Of a stretch of DNA of 48,842 bases, positions 11,384-21,270 are shown piece by piece. Location of the stretch: positions 1 through 48,842 of the forward strand of contig JABSRF010000005.1 of assembly GCA_013215275.1 (NCBI GenBank), read 5' to 3'. Numbering within the stretch: the first letter of the stretch is position 1; each line of letters starts with the position of its first letter. Position numbers and translations under genes: made by a program. The notes under the pieces are model-generated. The model was not told the DNA's origin. It ran no database searches and saw only the letters and a program-made list of their open reading frames with translations. Source of the stretch: Oligoflexales bacterium (GTDB lineage Bacteria > Bdellovibrionota_B > Oligoflexia > Oligoflexales > Bog-1112).

Positions 11384-11638
11384 TCAAATGTTTAATTGTT
11401 TTTGTGTTGTTGCCTGCTGTTTGCTTAGTGCGTGGTGACCGAGCAGCAATGCCTCGTTACGGCCATCGTAAACTCTTGGCACATAGCTGGTGTTCAGACG
11501 ATGCGCTAGCATCAGGCGTCCATAACTGGGCCTGCTTCCTTGTGCCTTGACTTCACTTCTTTGCAGACCCAGCCTGACTGGTGAATTGGTCTGAATGGCG
11601 AGTGTTCCACGTGAAACATAGTCAGGCTCACTTATCAT
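11384..11638 (-). CDS. Doubtful small ORF containing a parS site
   Basis: 84 codons with an ATG start and GAGAAAAG shortly upstream. The product is basic, without membrane segments, and I do not recognise it. Its base composition is clearly richer in GC than the AT-rich gap around it, which weakly favours coding. A parS-like site (11603-11618) lies inside its first codons. It could equally be non-coding sequence kept for ParB spreading. Conservation of the protein in relatives would decide. Confidence 0.3.
   Translation of the reverse strand: MISEPDYVSRGTLAIQTNSPVRLGLQRSEVKAQGSRPSYGRLMLAHRLNTSYVPRVYDGRNEALLLGHHALSKQQATTQKQLNI
11603..11618. promoter_or_regulatory. parS site, one mismatch
   Basis: TGTTCCACGTGAAACA matches the bacterial consensus TGTTTCACGTGAAACA at 15 of 16 positions. 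It lies 555 bases upstream of parA. It is a likely ParB-binding centromere site. Confidence 0.8.
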
Positions 11639-11894
11639 CTTTTCTCTGTCTTAAACGTACCATGTTTAACAAGAATAGTTTTGTTTGAGCTAATTATTGA
11701 ATTTAGTGATGCGTTTCGGAAATGTCTCATAAATTTTATGCAAATCAATCATCAAACATAAGAAAAAATACTAATGCTAAGGTTTTGAGATAAAAATTTA
11801 AATTTTTTCTCCTTTTTCTTATGTTCTTACCTGTCAAAACATATTTTTAAGTCTATAAGCCAAAAAAGCGACCATAACTTACTCATGAGTCAAT

Positions 11895-11944
11895 AAATCT
11901 GCTTTAAGAGGCAAAATTTTTTCAAATTAAGCAGATTTTTTTTG
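11895..11944 (+). terminator. Orphan intrinsic terminator
   Basis: AAATCTGCTT (11895-11904) pairs perfectly with AAGCAGATTT (11929-11938). Two more pairs extend the stem past a one-base bulge, and T's continue to 11944. No plus-strand gene precedes it within 560 bases, and atpE already has its own terminator. It may therefore end a small RNA or a leader transcript of parA. Confidence 0.6.
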
Positions 11945-12071
11945 AAATACTCATCTTGATTGAAAAATTTCATAGAAATGCAGTTTTAGAGTTGCTCGTC
12001 GGAGCAATTTGTCTCTTATCTGAGAAAAAATGGCTGCACAGAAAAATGATTGTCCAAATAACAGCCTCTCA

Positions 12072-12087
12072 TGTTTCACGTGAAACA
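12072..12087. promoter_or_regulatory. parS site, perfect
   Basis: An exact 16-base palindrome TGTTTCACGTGAAACA, 71 bases before the parA start. It is the ParB nucleation site and is placed where it could also repress parA transcription. Confidence 0.95.
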
Positions 12088-12157
12088 TTGAACCGGCAAT
12101 GATACAGCTAAGGGTGCAATAGCTTTCGAAGAGAAGTGGTCGTGTTAAGGAGGTTGA

Positions 12158-13003
12158 ATGGGTAGGGTTATAGCAATATCAAATCAGAAAGGTGGCGTCG
12201 GCAAGACGACAACTGCAATAAACTTGTCTGCAAGCCTTGCCGTTGGCGAGAAGAAAGTTCTGCTCATAGATCTAGATCCACAAAGTAATACAACGAGTGG
12301 CCTAGGCATCTTTCCTCAGAGTTTTGATGATGGAATTTATGAGGTGCTCACAGATAATATTCCTTTAAAAAACACCATATTAAGAACCGAGCTAGAGTGT
12401 CTAGATGTGGTCCCTGCTTGCCAGGACCTGATTGGTGTGGAGATCGAACTATTAAATGAGCTAGGTCGCGAAACCAGGTTGAAAGAGGTTTTAGAGGGAG
12501 TTCAGCGGTGCTATGATTTTATTATCCTTGATTGCCCACCAGCCTTAGGGCTTTTGACGATCAATGCATTGACTGCTGCCCACGGGGTTCTGATCCCTCT
12601 ACAGTGCGAATACTACGCCATGGAAGGGGTGTCTCAGTTATTAAAAACCATCGCATTGATACACAAGCGCTTGAATCAAGGGCTAGAAATCGAGGGTATT
12701 TTGCTAACTATGTATGACCGGCGAAATAACCTCTGCACGCAAGTAGAGCAAGAGGCGCGCAAACACTTTCCAAACGAAATATTTTCTACCATGATTCCTA
12801 GAAATGTAAAGCTTTCTGAAGCACCATCACACGGCAAGCCAATTCTGCTATATGATGTAAACAGCAGTGGATCCCAGGCTTATCTGCAGCTGGGTGAAGA
12901 GGTGTTAAAAAGAACACAAGAGGCGAATTTAGATAAAAATGCAGGGTCATGCCCCAGTAGCAAGACTCAGAGATTAGAGAAAACAGAGTTTGTGGAAGGG
13001 TAA
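12158..13003 (+). CDS. parA: Chromosome partitioning ATPase ParA (Soj)
   Basis: Deviant-Walker ATPase that forms nucleoid gradients and drives movement of ParB-parS complexes. 281 residues. The P-loop is KGGVGKTTT (11-19) with the signature lysine K11; Walker A' is LLIDLDPQSN; Walker B is FIILDCPP. It has no N-terminal DNA-binding domain, so it belongs to the chromosomal (small) ParA group. ATG start seven bases after AAGGAGG. parB follows four bases after its stop. Confidence 0.95.
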   Translation: MGRVIAISNQKGGVGKTTTAINLSASLAVGEKKVLLIDLDPQSNTTSGLGIFPQSFDDGIYEVLTDNIPLKNTILRTELECLDVVPACQDLIGVEIELLNELGRETRLKEVLEGVQRCYDFIILDCPPALGLLTINALTAAHGVLIPLQCEYYAMEGVSQLLKTIALIHKRLNQGLEIEGILLTMYDRRNNLCTQVEQEARKHFPNEIFSTMIPRNVKLSEAPSHGKPILLYDVNSSGSQAYLQLGEEVLKRTQEANLDKNAGSCPSSKTQRLEKTEFVEG

Positions 13004-13007
13004 GGCG

Positions 13008-13937
13008 ATGGCTAGTGAAGAAGAAAACAAAAGAAAAGGTGCTTTAGGCAAAGGGCTACAGACTCTGATCCGCAACACAGGAGACTCTTACTGGGAACAA
13101 GGAGGCCACAGGGGTAAGCAAGGGGAATCAAACCCTGAAGCGCAAGTTTTTTATGTGGATCCAAGCCTTATTGACCCAAACCCCGAACAGCCACGTAAGT
13201 TTTTCAAACAAGAAGAGCTTAAAAACCTTTCCCAAAGCATAGCTCTTGATGGGGTGCTTCAGCCTCTTATCGTCGTCAACAATGCTAATTTACCAGGAAG
13301 GTTTCTCCTTATTGCAGGAGAGCGTAGGCTTCGAGCTAGCAAGATGGCAGGTCTGCAAAAGATCCCAGTTATCATCAAAAACACCTCTCCTGATGACCGC
13401 TTGAGGGTTGCGCTAATCGAAAACATTCAGCGAGCAGACTTAAACATTATAGAAGAGGCGATGGCCTACGAAGCACTTATAAAAGAGTATGGATTAACTC
13501 AGGAACAATGTGCTGAGAAAGTTGGAAAAGATAGGAGCACCATCACCAATGCCCTCAGAATACTGAGTTTACCACGTACGATTCATGAAGATTTGTGTGA
13601 GCAAAGGTTAAGTATGGGCCATGCCCGGGCATTTTTATCGCTAGGAAGTTCGCATCAGATACAACAAGCTAGGGATATTGTGATCCGTAAAGGCTTGAGT
13701 GTCAGAAAAACTGAATTATTGTGTCGAAATTTGAGTAATAAGGCTGCCTCCAAGAATAAAGGACAATCAGCTCTCAACTTAGACCCTGATATTGAGTATA
13801 TTGCAGATAATTTGCGCAATTTCTTAAGAACAAAAGTTAAGATATCCGGTTCCGCCCAGAGAGGAAAAATCGAAGTTTCATACTTTTCTACTGCTGAGTT
13901 GGAAAGGATTCTTGGTCTTATTAGTAAAAAGATGTAA
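13008..13937 (+). CDS. parB: Chromosome partitioning protein ParB (Spo0J)
   Basis: CTP-dependent clamp that loads at parS and spreads. About 309 residues. The N-terminus has the ParA-contacting LGKGLQTLI. The CTP-binding motifs GERRLRA (about 104-110) and ENIQRADL (about 138-145) are intact, and a helix-turn-helix (LTQEQCAEKVGKDRSTITN) follows. The C-terminal dimer domain ends the protein. I chose the ATG at 13008, since the longer upstream TTG reading would overlap parA. Two parS sites lie just upstream of parA. Confidence 0.95.
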   Translation: MASEEENKRKGALGKGLQTLIRNTGDSYWEQGGHRGKQGESNPEAQVFYVDPSLIDPNPEQPRKFFKQEELKNLSQSIALDGVLQPLIVVNNANLPGRFLLIAGERRLRASKMAGLQKIPVIIKNTSPDDRLRVALIENIQRADLNIIEEAMAYEALIKEYGLTQEQCAEKVGKDRSTITNALRILSLPRTIHEDLCEQRLSMGHARAFLSLGSSHQIQQARDIVIRKGLSVRKTELLCRNLSNKAASKNKGQSALNLDPDIEYIADNLRNFLRTKVKISGSAQRGKIEVSYFSTAELERILGLISKKM

Positions 13938-14059
13938 TATCCCTGTAATTTATTTTGAGGTGACAAGGGCTCGGTCATGTTAGGGCTAGTCTTTACCGTA
14001 TGGAATAATAGGTGATTCGTTTCTCACTGAAATCACTGACTTCTGTGCTAGGGCTTACT

Positions 14060-14071
14060 CCTAAATTTAGG
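14060..14071. repeat. 12-base perfect palindrome upstream of atpF'
   Basis: CCTAAATTTAGG lies in the 233-base gap between parB and the first stator gene. It could be an operator for the atpF'-atpC transcript; no promoter is clear nearby, so its function is unknown. Confidence 0.35.
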
Positions 14072-14170
14072 TTCAAATCTCGCTTGTTTAAAAAGCTAAG
14101 ATGAGATATCAAACACTCACCGGCCTTTGTTCTGTTGCTCCAGACAGTCCCATTGATGAGGAGGGGGAAA

Positions 14171-14602
14171 ATGGCATCGCTTAATCTTGTTCCCAATACC
14201 GGACTCGTGCTAATTCAAGCTGGCATATTCATTACAAATTTGATCGCTGTAAAAAAGCTTATGGTCGAGCCCTATTTGAAGCTAAGAGATAAGCGTGTAG
14301 CTCAGACTAGTGGCGGACAGGAAGAAGCAAAAAAAATTGTAACACAATGCCAGCAAACGTCGGAATCCATAGAATCTCAAGTCAATCAAGCCTATGAAGA
14401 GGTAAAAGATTTTAGGGTTACGACAAAAGGCAGTGCGAGTCAAAAGCAGCATAAGCTCGTTACTGATGCCAAGGAAGAAGCAAAAACTTACCTTGATGAC
14501 ATCCATAAAAAACTTGAAGAAGATATGCATTTACAGCAACAAAAGGTACCACAGTTAGTCACAGGCCTTGTTGACGAGACTTTTGCAGCGGTTCTAAGGT
14601 GA
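14171..14602 (+). CDS. atpF': ATP synthase Fo subunit b' (first of two b-type stator subunits)
   Basis: 144 residues: one N-terminal membrane helix (about 10-28) and a long coiled coil rich in K, E and Q. It forms the peripheral stalk as a heterodimer with the next gene product. The start at 14171 is set by AGGAGGGGGAA just upstream; a longer frame from 14135 has no such site. It contains an intact eight-A run (AAG CAA AAA AAA-type codons near 14329-14336), useful as a control for the frameshifted genes below. Lengths and order match b'/b pairs of delta-proteobacteria-like genomes. Confidence 0.8.
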   Translation: MASLNLVPNTGLVLIQAGIFITNLIAVKKLMVEPYLKLRDKRVAQTSGGQEEAKKIVTQCQQTSESIESQVNQAYEEVKDFRVTTKGSASQKQHKLVTDAKEEAKTYLDDIHKKLEEDMHLQQQKVPQLVTGLVDETFAAVLR

Positions 14603-14613
14603 AAGGGTTTTAA

Positions 14614-15114
14614 GTGGAACACTTTAATTGGATACAGGGATTTTGGTTTCCCTATATAAACTTTTTCTTGTTCGCTTTTATTCTTGTAAAAGTAGCAAAA
14701 AAGCCTCTCTCAAATTTGCTTAAGGCAAAAAGGGAGGAGTATGAAAATCAGTTTATGGCAGCTAAAAAAGAACGTGAAGAAGCTGATAAGCGTTTATCAG
14801 AACTAAATCAAAGATTATCAAATCTTGATACAGAGCTGTCAGAAATAAAAGCAAAGGCAAAGAAAGAAGCAGAATCAGATGCTGCTAGAATTGTCGAGCA
14901 AGGAAGGGTGCTCGCAGAGCACATTAAGGATGAAGCAAAAAGGGTTGCTCAAGCTGAGCTGCAGAAAGCTCAAGAAACTCTTAATGAGCAAGTGCTAAAG
15001 CTTGTTCATGAAAAGGTTGCCGAAAAGTTGAAAAATGAGTTAGGCAAACAAGAGCATAGTCGGGTCGTTGCAAGCCAGGTAAATACTTTAACTAGCTTAG
15101 CTGCCCGAGGCTAA
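14614..15114 (+). CDS. atpF: ATP synthase Fo subunit b
   Basis: 166 residues. One membrane helix (about 10-28) is followed by a heptad-rich coiled coil (about 35-150) with EEADKRLSELNQRLSNLD-like repeats. Together with b' it forms the stator stalk holding F1 against Fo. GTG start at 14614 after AAAGGG. It lies 11 bases after b' and 25 bases before atpH, clearly one operon. Confidence 0.9.
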   Translation: MEHFNWIQGFWFPYINFFLFAFILVKVAKKPLSNLLKAKREEYENQFMAAKKEREEADKRLSELNQRLSNLDTELSEIKAKAKKEAESDAARIVEQGRVLAEHIKDEAKRVAQAELQKAQETLNEQVLKLVHEKVAEKLKNELGKQEHSRVVASQVNTLTSLAARG

Positions 15115-15139
15115 TATTTGAAGAATAAGGATTTAGGGT

Positions 15140-15679
15140 ATGAGTGCGAATGTTGTGGCAATTAAATACGCGCGAGCTTTTGCTAAGCTAACAGGAACAG
15201 AGCCCCAGAAAGCAGAAGAATACCTTAGAATGCTCAGTGGAATTAAAAAGCTATTCGAAATCTCCGAAGCCTCCAGGGTGCTTTGTAGTCCTGCAATGCC
15301 TCTTGATCTAAAGAAATCGTTATTGAATTATGCGATTCAAGATCTAACTCCTGATGACCTGTGTAAGAACTTTGTGAACAGTGTTGTTGATTCGAGGCGA
15401 GCGGAAATTTTCCCAGAAATTATAGACTGCTATCAAAGCATCATTGATGCTGAATGTGGCCGGGTCAGTGCACATCTTACTTCTGCTGTTGATCTCGATG
15501 AAGATGAGCTTAGCTCGATCAAGAATCAACTAGAGGCTATTTTTAATAAACAGGTCCAAATTAAACCCCATGTTAACCCAAGCCTTCTAGGTGGGTTTGT
15601 AGCACGGGTTGGGAATAACTTGGTTGACCTAAGCTTGAAAACAAGGCTCGATGCCTTAACTAACAACTCAGCTCTCTAG
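15140..15679 (+). CDS. atpH: ATP synthase F1 subunit delta
   Basis: 179 residues, normal for delta (OSCP), which caps F1 and joins it to the b/b' stalk. The N-terminal helical domain begins ANVVAIKYARAFAKL and the C-terminal part holds the typical PSLLGGFVARVGNNLVDLSL segment. ATG start. It lies between atpF and atpA with short gaps. Confidence 0.93.
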   Translation: MSANVVAIKYARAFAKLTGTEPQKAEEYLRMLSGIKKLFEISEASRVLCSPAMPLDLKKSLLNYAIQDLTPDDLCKNFVNSVVDSRRAEIFPEIIDCYQSIIDAECGRVSAHLTSAVDLDEDELSSIKNQLEAIFNKQVQIKPHVNPSLLGGFVARVGNNLVDLSLKTRLDALTNNSAL

Positions 15680-15694
15680 AGGGACGTGAAGACT

Positions 15695-17206
15695 ATGGAA
15701 AAGTTACGTGTAGAAGAAGTTAGTCGCATTATTAGTGAACGGATCAAGAACTATGGTCAAGCGGCAGAAATTCAAGAGACTGGATCCGTTTTGACAGTTG
15801 GTGACGGTATTGCCAGGGTCTACGGTCTTGAGGGGGCGATGGCTGGGGAGCTAGTTGAGTTCCAGTCAGGGGTCAAAGGGGTTATTTTAAACCTCGAAGA
15901 AGATAATGTTGGTGTCGCTGTCTTAGGTAGCTGCACAGATATTCAAGAAGGGGACTCAGTAAAGCGTTTGAAAGAGATCAACGCTGTACCCGTAGGGAAA
16001 GGTCTGTTGGGTCGTGTCGTGGATGCCTTAGGCAACCCCATAGATGGCAAAGGGCCTTTGGAAGATATTAGTGCCCGGGACGCTGTGGAAGTGAAAGCAC
16101 CTGGCATTATTGCTAGAAAATCGGTACATGAGCCCCTGCAAACGGGTTTGAAGTGTATTGATGCCATGACTCCAATTGGTCGGGGACAGAGGGAGCTTAT
16201 CATTGGCGATAGGCAGACAGGTAAGACAGCAATTGCGCTTGATACGATCATAAACCAAAAAGGTAAGGGTGTGATCTGTGTTTATGTAGCAATTGGTCAA
16301 AAGGCCTCTACAGTTGCTCAGATTGTAAATAGGCTGACTCAAACTGGCGCTATGGAATACACGATTATTGTGAATGCGACGGCCCTTGATCCTGCACCGA
16401 TGCAGTTTTTGGCTCCTTACTCCGGATGCCGTATGGCTGAGTATTTTCGAGATAATGGCCAGCATGTTTGTATCATTTATGATGATTTAACCAAGCAGGC
16501 TGCAGCATATCGCGAACTTTCCCTGCTACTAAGACGTCCTCCAGGGCGTGAGGCATTTCCTGGGGATGTGTTCTATGTTCATAGCCGCCTTTTAGAAAGA
16601 GCTTGCAAGCTCAATGATGACCTCGGTAATGGCTCTATTACTGCGTTTCCCATCATTGAAACCCAGGCTGGCGATATCTCTGCATATATCCCAACCAACG
16701 TTATTTCGATTACGGATGGTCAGATTTTCTTGGAATCCGATCTTTTCTTCAGCGGTATTCGCCCAGCAATGAACGCAGGTTTGTCGGTTTCAAGGGTAGG
16801 TGGTGCTGCTCAGATTGCTTGTATGAAAGCAGTTTCAGGCACGGTTCGGCTCGAATTGGCCCAGTACAATGAGCTCAAAGCCTTTGCTCAGTTTGGTTCG
16901 GATCTTGACGAGGCTACCCAGAAAACCCTACGACGTGGTGCTGTTTTGGTTGAAATCCTAAAACAACCTCAGTACGCGCCATTAGATGTTGCGATGCAAG
17001 TTTCCGTGCTTTATGCAGCAACCAGAGGCTTTTTGGACGATATGGAGCTGGAAAATCTAAGTGCATGGGAAGAGGATTTCTCTAATTATATGCGCTCCCA
17101 AAAAGGTGACCTCCTCGATAAAATTCGCAGCAACGCTAAGTTGAAAGAAGTCGAGGAAGATCTTAAAAAGGCACTTAGCGATCACAAAGCGAGGTTCAAA
17201 AACTAA
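15695..17206 (+). CDS. atpA: ATP synthase F1 subunit alpha
   Basis: Non-catalytic nucleotide-binding subunit of the alpha3beta3 head. 503 residues from the ATG at 15695; a GTG at 15686 would add three residues, but the AGAGGGA site fits the ATG better. Walker A GDRQTGKT is at about 171-178 and the Walker B region is IIYDDLTK. The alpha signature [14 protein letters not shown], with the conserved arginine, is present. Its stop overlaps the atpG start (TAATG). Confidence 0.97.
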   Translation: MEKLRVEEVSRIISERIKNYGQAAEIQETGSVLTVGDGIARVYGLEGAMAGELVEFQSGVKGVILNLEEDNVGVAVLGSCTDIQEGDSVKRLKEINAVPVGKGLLGRVVDALGNPIDGKGPLEDISARDAVEVKAPGIIARKSVHEPLQTGLKCIDAMTPIGRGQRELIIGDRQTGKTAIALDTIINQKGKGVICVYVAIGQKASTVAQIVNRLTQTGAMEYTIIVNATALDPAPMQFLAPYSGCRMAEYFRDNGQHVCIIYDDLTKQAAAYRELSLLLRRPPGREAFPGDVFYVHSRLLERACKLNDDLGNGSITAFPIIETQAGDISAYIPTNVISITDGQIFLESDLFFSGIRPAMNAGLSVSRVGGAAQIACMKAVSGTVRLELAQYNELKAFAQFGSDLDEATQKTLRRGAVLVEILKQPQYAPLDVAMQVSVLYAATRGFLDDMELENLSAWEEDFSNYMRSQKGDLLDKIRSNAKLKEVEEDLKKALSDHKARFKN

Positions 17207-18084
17207 TGCCCAGTTTAAAAGATACCAAACGAAGAATCGTTAGTGTCAAAAGTACCCAGAAGATAACCCGGGCCATGAAACTGGTTTCCTCTGCTAAGTA
17301 TGCTCGTGCCAATAGGGCCATTGTTAATGCTGGACCCTATGAGCAGTCTTTTAGAAATATGATTAAGACCCTGATCAACGAAGAAGAAGGTCCACTTAAA
17401 TCTCCTCTTCTCGAAAAAAACCCCGAGAAGAAGGCGCTGATCGTCGTCGTTAGTTCGGATCGTGGGCTTTGTGGGGGGCTTAACTCTAATTTATTCAAAG
17501 CATGCAATAACTTGCTAAAAGAAAAACAAGAACAGGGTGTTGTATGTGACCTTGGGCTTTGGGGAAAGCGCGCTATCATGTTCGGGCAAAAAACTTCTCT
17601 AGAGGTGAAGTTTGAGCTGGAGAGGGTTTTGGAAAATCCTACTTTCAGCTTTGCTAGAAAGAGTGCGTCCAACTTCTGTGCTTGGTTTGAGCAAAAAAAG
17701 TACGATCGAATCATCGTCGTGTACTCAAAATTTAAAAATGCGATGACTCAGACACCGACGGTTGAGCAGATTTTACCTGTCCAACTCGACAATGAGTCTG
17801 CATCGGGTAGCCGACAAGCTTCACACGCTAGCGACTTCATTTTTGAGCCGTCCAAGGCTGCTATTTTGGAGTCCGCTGTAGCTAAAAAAGTTGCCTCTAG
17901 CCTGTACCATGTTCTGTTGAATGGCTCAGCTTCAGAGCATGCAGCAAGGATGACGGCAATGGACAATGCTACCAATAATGCTGAGGAAGTTATCCGCAGC
18001 TTAACGCTTGAATACAATAGGGCGCGACAAGCTGCAATTACTAAAGAGCTGATAGAGATCACAAGTGGTGCGGAAGCTTTGTAA
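17206..18084 (+). CDS. atpG: ATP synthase F1 subunit gamma
   Basis: Central rotor shaft. 292 residues. The N-terminal helix carries KDTKRRIVSVKSTQKITRAM and the C-terminal helix ends NRARQAAITKELIEITSGAEAL, both strongly conserved. The middle domain holds SSDRGLCGGLN. The start ATG overlaps the atpA stop by one base, indicating translational coupling. Confidence 0.96.
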   Translation: MPSLKDTKRRIVSVKSTQKITRAMKLVSSAKYARANRAIVNAGPYEQSFRNMIKTLINEEEGPLKSPLLEKNPEKKALIVVVSSDRGLCGGLNSNLFKACNNLLKEKQEQGVVCDLGLWGKRAIMFGQKTSLEVKFELERVLENPTFSFARKSASNFCAWFEQKKYDRIIVVYSKFKNAMTQTPTVEQILPVQLDNESASGSRQASHASDFIFEPSKAAILESAVAKKVASSLYHVLLNGSASEHAARMTAMDNATNNAEEVIRSLTLEYNRARQAAITKELIEITSGAEAL

Positions 18085-18146
18085 ACAAGGTTGGATGCTC
18101 CCATAATTATATTTAACTAACTGATTTTATTAATTTTAACTGTTGA

Positions 18147-19565
<1,419 letters not shown>

Positions 19566-19586
19566 CTTAAGGAAAGGAGGCATTAA

Positions 19587-20021
19587 ATGGATGGTGCATT
19601 TAAGGTGCGGATTTTGTCACCAGAAAAGCCACTGGCAAACTTAGAAGCCTCCCTTCTGGAAGCCCCAGGAAGTGAAGGCCAGCTGGGAGTTTTACCAGGG
19701 CATGCAGCTTTGGTGACAAGCCTCAAGCCGGGGATTCTAAAAGTTGCAGACTCAAAGGAGCAGAAAGACTATCATTACTTTGTGTCTGGTGGGTATTTGC
19801 AGGTAGCGGGACAGCATGCAACCGTCATGGTTGAGGTGATTGAAAGTCCTGAGCAGATAGACCATGATAGAGTTCTGCAAGCAGAAAAACGTGCCATGGA
19901 GCGTTTGGCCAAAACCACAGATAAAGATATTGATATTGGTCGTGCGTTGGTTGCATTGACTCGCGCTAGAGCGAGAAAATCATTGCTAAAAATGGCGAAA
20001 AAGGGCGTGCGACTCCCTTAG
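19587..20021 (+). CDS. atpC: ATP synthase F1 subunit epsilon
   Basis: 144 residues. The N-terminal beta-sandwich holds the family motif EAPGSEGQLGVLPGHAALVT. The C-terminal helical hairpin ends in an arginine/lysine-rich run (ALTRARARKSLLKMAKKG). It couples gamma to the c-ring and can inhibit ATP hydrolysis. ATG start after AAAGGAGG. It is the last ATP synthase gene of this cluster. Confidence 0.94.
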   Translation: MDGAFKVRILSPEKPLANLEASLLEAPGSEGQLGVLPGHAALVTSLKPGILKVADSKEQKDYHYFVSGGYLQVAGQHATVMVEVIESPEQIDHDRVLQAEKRAMERLAKTTDKDIDIGRALVALTRARARKSLLKMAKKGVRLP

Positions 20022-20041
20022 ATTTCAAGCTGCATCGATAA

Positions 20042-21205
20042 ATGGGATGTGCTGTTATGGTTCCAGGCGAACAAAAAGGAGGTGTGCAAGCATCTCCTCT
20101 TGTTTTTTGGGATAACTATGGATTCAAGTCCAAGCACTCTGGGATCGATCGTTATGCAAATTGCCTAGCCCAAGGCTTAAGGCAGCATGGAGTTGCTCCA
20201 GTCTTTTTGCGGTACCACAGCACCCCTCAAATTAACTCTATAAGTGTCGGTCCAAATAATTGGTTTGAGCGGCAATTTCTAAAAGCGAAGTTAGCTTGGC
20301 CTAACCTTTCCTTTACAAAGCTACTCAAACACCAAAAGTCGCTGGAAAGCTTGTCAAAAAAGGCGGTGTTCCATGGCTTGGCTAACTCTAATCTTCCCTT
20401 TGCCCTTCCTAAAAAAAGAAACTTCTCATATGTGTTAACTGTTCATGATTTGATTCCGCTATTTTCAGATAGCGGCGTTTCCACGTCTTACAAACTTCAA
20501 TTTTCATATATGCTTCCTAAATCGCTGGAATACTCTGACCTTGTGATCTGTGTGTCACAATGGACTTTAGATCAGTTGTTAGAGCGGTACCCACTGGCGA
20601 AAGACAAAACTGTCTTGGTCCCTCATGGTATGAATCTTCAGCAAAAGAGTGAGGTGCATAAAGCTTTAGAAACAGATTCAAAACAGCTCCTATTTGTAAG
20701 TCGCTGGGAGCCATATAAAGGCTTTCAGCTGATCCATAAGCTCCTAGGCAAGCTTCCTCCTGTCTATAAAATGATTGTGGTGACCGATAACAAAGGAGAA
20801 CAATACCTCAACCAGCATGCTGCCTCCCACATGTTGGCAAACCGACTGTTTGTGCTTCATTCTATTGATGATGCAAAGCTTCAACAGCTCTATGAGGTGT
20901 CAAACCTTTATGTGCACTTTAGCCGTTATGAAGGCTTCGGATTACCTATCAGAGAAGCCCTCCTACAAGGGACCCCAGTCCTATTCTTTAAGGGGCATGC
21001 TTGTGATGACCTGGGCCATAGCAAAGTGGCCTTAGGGATGGATCAAAACTGCTCTGTGGATGACTGGGTCGATGCAATCGAAGCTTGGTCTAGCTCCAAA
21101 TCAAGCCCCCATTTTCATGGGCATTTATCTGAATATTTGGATAGTCAACCTACCTGGTCCGATACCGCTGAAAAAGTAAAAGCATTGTATAATAGCATTA
21201 TTTGA
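20042..21205 (+). CDS. GT4-family glycosyltransferase
   Basis: 387 residues with the GT-B fold expected for glycosyltransferase family 4. The C-terminal half shows FVSRWEPYKGF and the EX7E motif within RYEGFGLPIREALLQGTPV. The N-terminal half resembles mannosyltransferase-like enzymes (ending VLTVHDLIPLF). It would transfer a nucleotide-activated sugar, substrate unknown, probably for envelope polysaccharide. The start could be ATG 20042 or 20057; the ribosome site is weak. It follows atpC by 20 bases and may be read through from it. The next gene is a sugar-nucleotide-type SDR. Confidence 0.8.
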   Translation: MGCAVMVPGEQKGGVQASPLVFWDNYGFKSKHSGIDRYANCLAQGLRQHGVAPVFLRYHSTPQINSISVGPNNWFERQFLKAKLAWPNLSFTKLLKHQKSLESLSKKAVFHGLANSNLPFALPKKRNFSYVLTVHDLIPLFSDSGVSTSYKLQFSYMLPKSLEYSDLVICVSQWTLDQLLERYPLAKDKTVLVPHGMNLQQKSEVHKALETDSKQLLFVSRWEPYKGFQLIHKLLGKLPPVYKMIVVTDNKGEQYLNQHAASHMLANRLFVLHSIDDAKLQQLYEVSNLYVHFSRYEGFGLPIREALLQGTPVLFFKGHACDDLGHSKVALGMDQNCSVDDWVDAIEAWSSSKSSPHFHGHLSEYLDSQPTWSDTAEKVKALYNSII

Positions 21206-21270
21206 AGAGAGCACGTTCGAAACCTAAGATCACACTTGCAAAAGCGATTTATCATTATAGTGGGGAAACT

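Larger units (their letters stand above)
11640..12157. other. AT-rich gap upstream of parA
   Basis: About 500 bases without a credible gene. It holds one orphan terminator (11895-11944) and one perfect parS (12072-12087). A Shine-Dalgarno AAGGAGG lies just before parA. I see no DnaA box in it. Long A and T runs suggest bent, promoter-bearing DNA, but I cannot point to a convincing promoter. Confidence 0.6.

Noticed and set aside
12990-13007. Upstream start extending ParB into parA
   Set aside because: The TTG extension overlaps parA; the ATG at 13008 gives the usual ParB N-terminus.
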